Source: Sulfuricurvum sp. (GTDB lineage Bacteria > Campylobacterota > Campylobacteria > Campylobacterales > Sulfurimonadaceae). From it: 64,000 nt of DNA. The notes under the pieces were generated by a model that was not told the DNA's origin, ran no database searches, and saw nothing but the letters and a program-made list of their open reading frames with translations. Shown here one piece after another: positions 59,745 through 64,000 of this stretch. Every line of letters starts with the position of its first letter. Positions within the stretch are counted from its first letter, which is position 1. Location of the stretch: assembly GCA_028718525.1 (NCBI GenBank), contig JAQULP010000014.1, positions 1 to 64,000 on the forward strand. Reading direction: 5' to 3'. The position numbers and the translations under genes were made by a program.

Positions 59745-60722
59745 TTACAATTGACATCGGGGATTAACCAAGAGATCCCGATAATCTCTAAACTCTCCCA
59801 ATCGAAAAGCTTCAACTGCGGCACGCCCGATCATCGCAGCATTATCCGAACAATATGTTAATTCGGAAAGGATCAAATCCGCATTATAAGGACGTAACAA
59901 TTCAGATGTCCGCTCACGCAGATAGAGATTTGCACTCGCCCCTCCGACAATCGCAAACCGCTTTGGCGGGTTGATTTTAAAATATTTTTTGAGTTTTTGG
60001 ATCAGATGCTCCGTTGCAACCCGTTGAAACGATGCCGCTATATCAGGATAGGATGAAATATCATTGGCTTCTACCGCTAAACGAACTTGGTTTTTCAGCC
60101 CTGAATAACTGAACGCAATTAACGGTGACTGATGCAGAGGGACCGTGAAAGAGAAGCCCTTTGCATTGCCGCTTAATGCCAATTTTTCGATTAATGGGCC
60201 TCCGGGATATCCCAAGCCCATCATTTTAGCCGCTTTATCAAAACTCTCGCCGTAGCTGTCATCCATTGTTGTCGCTACGGTTTTCATATTCCGATACGAT
60301 TCAACCTCGATAAGCTGCGTATGCCCTCCGGAAACCAATAATACGGTAATCGGAAAGGCTGCCTCTTTTTCAATAAAAAGCGAATAAATATGCCCCTTCA
60401 AGTGATTAATCGGCAAAATCGGAATATGCAGAGCCAAACTCAGGGCTTTTGCCATCACAACCCCTTCGATCAGGGTAACGCCTAAGCCCGGTTCATTGGT
60501 TACGGCAATAGCCTTCAGCTGAGAAAACCACGATTCGCATTCGCTGAGTATCGACGGAAGTGCCTGAGCGTGTAATCGGCTTGCCAGCTCAGGTACAACC
60601 CCTCCATAACGTGAATGTTCCAACTCTTGGGATATTTTTTTATGATAAATGAGTTTTTTCGTTTCGATTTCGGTAATCGAAATAGAGCTGTCATCGCAAC
60701 TGCTTTCAATACTTAGAATCAT
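59745..60722 (-). CDS. tsaD: tRNA threonylcarbamoyladenosine transferase subunit TsaD
   Basis: With TsaB and TsaE it installs t6A at position 37 of ANN-decoding tRNAs. 325 residues of the ASKHA fold: [15 protein letters not shown], the metal-binding [13 protein letters not shown] (HxxxH), [33 protein letters not shown] and [14 protein letters not shown]. Last gene of cdsA-dxr-hydrolase-tsaD, overlapping its neighbour by 4 bases. Downstream lie small hairpins (for example ATTGAAT TTCGT ATTCAAT, 59600-59618). Confidence 0.97.
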   Translation of the reverse strand: MILSIESSCDDSSISITEIETKKLIYHKKISQELEHSRYGGVVPELASRLHAQALPSILSECESWFSQLKAIAVTNEPGLGVTLIEGVVMAKALSLALHIPILPINHLKGHIYSLFIEKEAAFPITVLLVSGGHTQLIEVESYRNMKTVATTMDDSYGESFDKAAKMMGLGYPGGPLIEKLALSGNAKGFSFTVPLHQSPLIAFSYSGLKNQVRLAVEANDISSYPDIAASFQRVATEHLIQKLKKYFKINPPKRFAIVGGASANLYLRERTSELLRPYNADLILSELTYCSDNAAMIGRAAVEAFRLGEFRDYRDLLVNPRCQL

Positions 60723-61306
60723 AACGACTCACTTTCTGAGATTGGCTTGCCATTATTACGGAAATCGGATGATAACGATTCAAAAACCCACTCTTTGGCC
60801 CAAGGCCATTCTCCGTAGCCGGAAGCCGTATTGATATGGCCACCGTTATGAATAACATTCATAGGAATAGCGAGAGACTTTTGAAGCAACTGCGCTTCAT
60901 CCGCACTCATATAGGGATCGTTATCCGAGGTAACCAGCATTGCCTCTTTGGCAAATAGCGTTGTCGGCGCTTCCAGCGGAAAAAAACTTTTGAGGGTTTC
61001 AAGGGTGCAGTTCAGACTTGGCGGTGCAACAAGAAGCAGCCGTTTAATCGGGGAAATCTCCCCTTCGTTACATAAATGGAACCATAATATATTGGCAAGC
61101 GAATGGCATATGACAATGTCCGGATTAAACTCGGACAAGAGTGCTTTAACCTGCTTCATCCATCGATTTTTGCTTGGAAAATGGGGATTGTCCAAAAGGG
61201 GAAAATTTACAGCTCCGTATTTTTTGACAATTTCACCGGAAAGCCATGCCTGCCAGTGGGGATCATCACTCCCTCCCCATCCGTGAAGCATCAAAACTTT
61301 TAACAT
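60719..61306 (-). CDS. RBBP9/YdeN-family serine hydrolase
   Basis: A 195-residue alpha/beta hydrolase. The nucleophile elbow is [11 protein letters not shown] (Ser in CHSLA), the oxyanion region [13 protein letters not shown], and the catalytic His lies in [18 protein letters not shown], with Asp in TSDNDPYM. This set matches the RBBP9/YdeN group of small serine hydrolases of unknown substrate. It overlaps dxr by 7 bases and tsaD by 4, so it is embedded in the operon. Confidence 0.9.
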   Translation of the reverse strand: MLKVLMLHGWGGSDDPHWQAWLSGEIVKKYGAVNFPLLDNPHFPSKNRWMKQVKALLSEFNPDIVICHSLANILWFHLCNEGEISPIKRLLLVAPPSLNCTLETLKSFFPLEAPTTLFAKEAMLVTSDNDPYMSADEAQLLQKSLAIPMNVIHNGGHINTASGYGEWPWAKEWVFESLSSDFRNNGKPISESESL

Positions 61307-62376
61307 GCTATCCCCCGAACGTAACGGCGCACCTCCGCATCGATCTCAAAAATCTCTTCAATCGATGTCGGTTCATCCGTAAATTTATCATAGGCATTCA
61401 ATATCATTGAAGCTATATCGACAAAACGGCTATTTCCCGCGACAAAACGCTCTATGGCCGCTTCATTGGCAGCATTGACAATCACCCCCCGCTGCGGATG
61501 GGCGAGCAAATCCTCTTTAATCGTCCAAATCGGATATCGTTCCGTCTCGATAGGGCGAAATTCAAGCGATCCGATGCGGCTTAAATCCATCCGCTCAACA
61601 ATCGGCGTATCCACGTTTCCCATGAGTGCGTATGCTATGGGAAGACGCATATCCGCATGGGCAAAATGTGCCGTTGTCGAACCGTCCGTATAATCGATTA
61701 AAGCATGGATGAGCGATTTTGTCTCGATTAATGCATCGTATTGACCTTCACCGAATAGCCATCTGGCTTCAAGGAGTTCAAACAGTTTATTCACCATCGA
61801 TGCACTGTCAATTGTAATCTTCTGCCCCATTGACCAGTTGGGATGCTTAAGGGCATCTTCAAGGGTAGCATTGGCCAGTTTTTCCAAAGGCCAATCCCTA
61901 AAAGCCCCCCCGCTGGCAGTGATCACCATCCGTTCAATGCTCCGCCCTCCCTGATGGAGATACCACAATCCGAAATGTTCGCTGTCAATAGGGACAATCC
62001 CCCTAGTATCCACAAATGAACCGCCGACGACCAGGGATTCTTTATTGGCAAGTGCCACTTTTTTACCGCATTCCAACGCTTTTAACGTAGGACGAAAGCC
62101 CACAAAACCGACCAATGCATTAATGACATGGTTGGAGTTGGATTCTTCGATCACCTCCAATATAGCGGTTTCGCCCGTTCTGACATCCGGGTGATCCACT
62201 AACATCCGGTCTTCATCCCGCATGATAACTACATATTTAGGGCGATGGCGCTTGATTTGTTCGTTCAGAAGGGGGATGTTGCGTCCTGCAACAAGGGTGT
62301 CGACGCTAAGATGAAATTGTTCTGCTATTTTGAGAGCATTGACCCCGATGGAACCGGTTGAGCCAAGTAGGATCAA
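61300..62376 (-). CDS. dxr: 1-deoxy-D-xylulose 5-phosphate reductoisomerase
   Basis: Second enzyme of the MEP isoprenoid pathway, NADPH-dependent. 358 residues with the nucleotide loop ILLGSTGSIGVNAL, ALANKESLVVGG, IPIDSEHFGLW-like VPIDSEHF, ITASGGAFRDW, HPNWSMGQKITIDSASMVNK (substrate loop) and NAANEAAIERF. ATG overlaps the cdsA stop by 4 bases. Complete. Confidence 0.98.
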   Translation of the reverse strand: MILLGSTGSIGVNALKIAEQFHLSVDTLVAGRNIPLLNEQIKRHRPKYVVIMRDEDRMLVDHPDVRTGETAILEVIEESNSNHVINALVGFVGFRPTLKALECGKKVALANKESLVVGGSFVDTRGIVPIDSEHFGLWYLHQGGRSIERMVITASGGAFRDWPLEKLANATLEDALKHPNWSMGQKITIDSASMVNKLFELLEARWLFGEGQYDALIETKSLIHALIDYTDGSTTAHFAHADMRLPIAYALMGNVDTPIVERMDLSRIGSLEFRPIETERYPIWTIKEDLLAHPQRGVIVNAANEAAIERFVAGNSRFVDIASMILNAYDKFTDEPTSIEEIFEIDAEVRRYVRGIAC

Positions 62377-63131
62377 ACAAGGCCCCGAAGAAGGACAAGC
62401 ATGATTACCGATGCGAAAAGGTATCCGTCAATACGGTCTAGGACTCCGCCGTGCCCGGGCAAAATCGAACCGCTGTCCTTGACCCCGGCCTGCCGTTTGA
62501 GATAACTCTCAAACAGGTCTCCGAAGACCGCACCGATTGCCGAAGCCATCGAAATGATAATCGCCTGAGTAATATCAACGAAGGTGACCCCGATAAAAAA
62601 ACCGGCACCCGTCGCAACGGCAATACCGCCGTAAACCCCCTCGCGCGTTTTGCTCGGGCTAGAGACACTGAAAGGTGTTTTTCCGATACTTCTGCCGACC
62701 ACATAGGCACCGATATCCGCAGAAGCTACAACAACAAGCAACCAGAGCAAAGAGACGATCCCGTACTCCTGATACATACTCAAAAGAAAAAGCATCCCGG
62801 CGGTCGGGTAGACAAACGGAAGAAAATTCTTCGGCGGAATATTCTGGGTATACGCCACTGCAGCCGCAAAAATCAGGCCGGCAATCACAAAGAGATCTTC
62901 ACCGTACGGATAGAGTGCCGCCGCAAGCCACAAAATAGCGGCATAGGCGTACAATGAGTTATTGGTAATTCCGAATAAACGTGTTGCTTCATGAAAGGCG
63001 AGAAGATAAACGACTCCCATGACTGCCCACATAAGCCAGAAGTTATTGATGAGTCCCACAATTAAAACGCCGATGACAAGAAAAACTGCCGTAACGATAC
63101 GCTCTTGTGTTGAATTTTTTGCAGTTTGCAT
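62373..63131 (-). CDS. cdsA: phosphatidate cytidylyltransferase
   Basis: Makes CDP-diacylglycerol for phospholipids. I use ATG 63131 (252 residues); the ORF track extends to a TTG at 63146 and neither has a strong ribosome-binding site. Several membrane helices and the family signature near the C terminus, KDSGSILPGHGGVLDRIDGY, identify it. First gene of the cdsA-dxr-hydrolase-tsaD operon. Confidence 0.97.
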   Translation of the reverse strand: MQTAKNSTQERIVTAVFLVIGVLIVGLINNFWLMWAVMGVVYLLAFHEATRLFGITNNSLYAYAAILWLAAALYPYGEDLFVIAGLIFAAAVAYTQNIPPKNFLPFVYPTAGMLFLLSMYQEYGIVSLLWLLVVVASADIGAYVVGRSIGKTPFSVSSPSKTREGVYGGIAVATGAGFFIGVTFVDITQAIIISMASAIGAVFGDLFESYLKRQAGVKDSGSILPGHGGVLDRIDGYLFASVIMLVLLRGLV

Positions 63132-63176
63132 AGTTTGGGTAACCAATTGTATTGAAATTACGCGATTATAGCGAAT

Positions 63177-63485
63177 TCATACTTTAATATCTAAGATGTG
63201 GAGCGGTTTTACAGGTTTTGTCTCTTCTTCGTCTTTATTCGAACGATCAAAACGTTTTTCTTCTTGTTCAGCCTGTTCTTTCGTATGTTCACGGTCAGGG
63301 TCGGTTCCGTGATTCTCTTCCGTAGGCCGGACTTCTTCGATCTCTTTTTTAGCCTCTTGCGATGCTACTGCCGCAGCAAGGTTTTGGAGCTCAAAGCGGT
63401 TTAAAACCGCATTTTTTTCACTTGCAACCGTCGCCATTTGCTGATTGACGTAAATTGCACCCCCGATAGGACCGATATCTGCCAT
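63177..63485 (-). CDS. small hydrophilic protein, function unknown
   Basis: A 102-residue protein starting MADIGPIGGAIYVNQQMATV, followed by a very charged Glu/Lys/Asp/Arg-rich disordered middle (about 40-90) and a hydrophobic end LHILDIKV. AAAGGAG lies upstream. The first 20 residues resemble the start of conserved Campylobacterota small proteins near flagellar or NFACT genes, but I know no function. 11 bases separate it from the NFACT gene. Confidence 0.65.
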   Translation of the reverse strand: MADIGPIGGAIYVNQQMATVASEKNAVLNRFELQNLAAAVASQEAKKEIEEVRPTEENHGTDPDREHTKEQAEQEEKRFDRSNKDEEETKPVKPLHILDIKV

Positions 63486-63496
63486 AATAACTCCTT

Positions 63497-64000
63497 TTAC
63501 CCTTTTTCCACACTCAAAGTCTTATAGTTGGTATACAGGACATTGGCCCCTTCCTGGACTTTGACCTCTCGTCGTGGGGTATAATCGACCAAATAACGCC
63601 CTTTTTCAAATACGGAAAAATCGACACAAAGTTTTGCCGCCGCCGTAAGAAGCCGTTCGGGCAATTGCTGTTTGTCGGTAGTAATGACCACATGCGCGGA
63701 AGGGCGGTCTTTCAAATGCATCCAAATATCACGCGCTTTGGCATTTTTCAAGAGTTCGATATTCCCTTTTTCGCTTTTTCCCAGGGAGACTTTTACCCCC
63801 TCAATCCAAAATTCGGCAATAGAATCGGAACTCTTAAGCTTGGAGCTTGTCCCTTTTGCCGGAAAAAGAAGTGCGATTTCTTCAGGAGATTTGGCCTCTT
63901 CGACGGTTTGAATAAACAGTTCATGATGACGGATTTTGGCTTCGAGGTTGGTCCGTTCCTGATGGAGTCCGATTGCCTTTTGTTTTGCTTTTTTGGAACG
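63497..64000 (-). CDS. NFACT/RqcH-family protein, 5' part outside window
   Basis: The C-terminal part of an NFACT (fibronectin-binding-like) protein; the reading frame stays open to the window edge, so the ORF-track Met at 63751 is internal and the start lies beyond 64000. Upstream residues form a coiled coil (ERTNLEAKIRHHELFIQTVEE), then FWIEGVKVSLGKSEKGN and the NFACT-R (DUF814) domain KNAKARDIWMHLKDRPSAHVVI and YTNYKTLSVEKG. Relatives bind 50S-peptidyl-tRNA in ribosome-associated quality control (RqcH). 168 codons are visible. Confidence 0.88.
   Translation of the reverse strand, partial: RSKKAKQKAIGLHQERTNLEAKIRHHELFIQTVEEAKSPEEIALLFPAKGTSSKLKSSDSIAEFWIEGVKVSLGKSEKGNIELLKNAKARDIWMHLKDRPSAHVVITTDKQQLPERLLTAAAKLCVDFSVFEKGRYLVDYTPRREVKVQEGANVLYTNYKTLSVEKG

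Overview
The window looks like chromosome of a Campylobacterota (Epsilonproteobacteria) species, most likely a Sulfuricurvum/Sulfurimonas-type chemolithotroph. Support comes from family content and gene order: ThyX instead of ThyA, an MqnD-type futalosine-pathway protein, an arginine-rich RNase J, adjacent coaE and speE-like genes, murB next to fliQ, recA-eno followed by a short DivIC-like protein and an AMIN protein, and many PAS/histidine kinase proteins carrying the HQWRQPL-type H-box. No species marker (rRNA) is present, so the genus is an inference.

Layout. 1-8.1 kb: a PAS-GGDEF protein, a PhnD-type sensor histidine kinase, an orphan Pal-like lipoprotein and a GH5 glycanase lipoprotein. 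8.2-12.8 kb: single-chain pyruvate:ferredoxin oxidoreductase (nifJ) followed by a dihydroorotate-dehydrogenase-like protein. 12.8-31.4 kb: a long minus-strand signalling block built around a complete chemosensory cluster (CheA, CheY-type regulators, CheR, CheB, a three-domain CheW protein, two CheW proteins with an inserted zinc-binding CZB domain, a membrane-free receptor with two signalling tips, a PAS-only Aer-like protein, a ParA ATPase, a HEAT protein, a short CheZ-like protein, a STAS-sized protein), flanked by EAL-HDOD, response-regulator and histidine-kinase genes. 31.6-43.1 kb: M23 peptidase, Tsx-like outer-membrane protein, rlmN-nucleoside phosphorylase-hisF, rsmA, rnj, thyX, a small lipoprotein, then thrS-infC-rpmI-rplT. 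43.2-64 kb: tRNA-Val, lspA-glmM, rpsT-prfA, dapF, coaE-speE-like, purM, a haem-binding protein, ccoG with a recombinase-derived regulator, fliQ-murB, mqnD, recA-eno-divIC-like-AMIN, tpx, and the cdsA-dxr-hydrolase-tsaD operon, ending inside an NFACT/RqcH-family gene.

The most interesting part is the 14-28 kb chemosensory block. Its only receptor has no membrane segment or sensor domain and carries two receptor tips. It lies next to a stand-alone Aer-like PAS protein and a ParA-type positioning ATPase. Together they suggest a cytoplasmic chemoreceptor array with sensing in trans (PAS protein) and at the array baseplate (CheW-CZB). The double-tip receptor recalls DosM of the Vibrio cholerae cluster I array; the CheW-CZB pair is a feature I do not know from that system. 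Secondary points of interest are a catalytically dead serine-recombinase-like gene overlapping ccoG with a possible operator, repeats in front of recA, a MITE-like palindromic element at 46.65-46.88 kb, a non-AUG infC start, a tRNA-Val with C33, and several microproteins missing from the ORF track.

All product names come from reading motifs and lengths in the translations; no database search was run.
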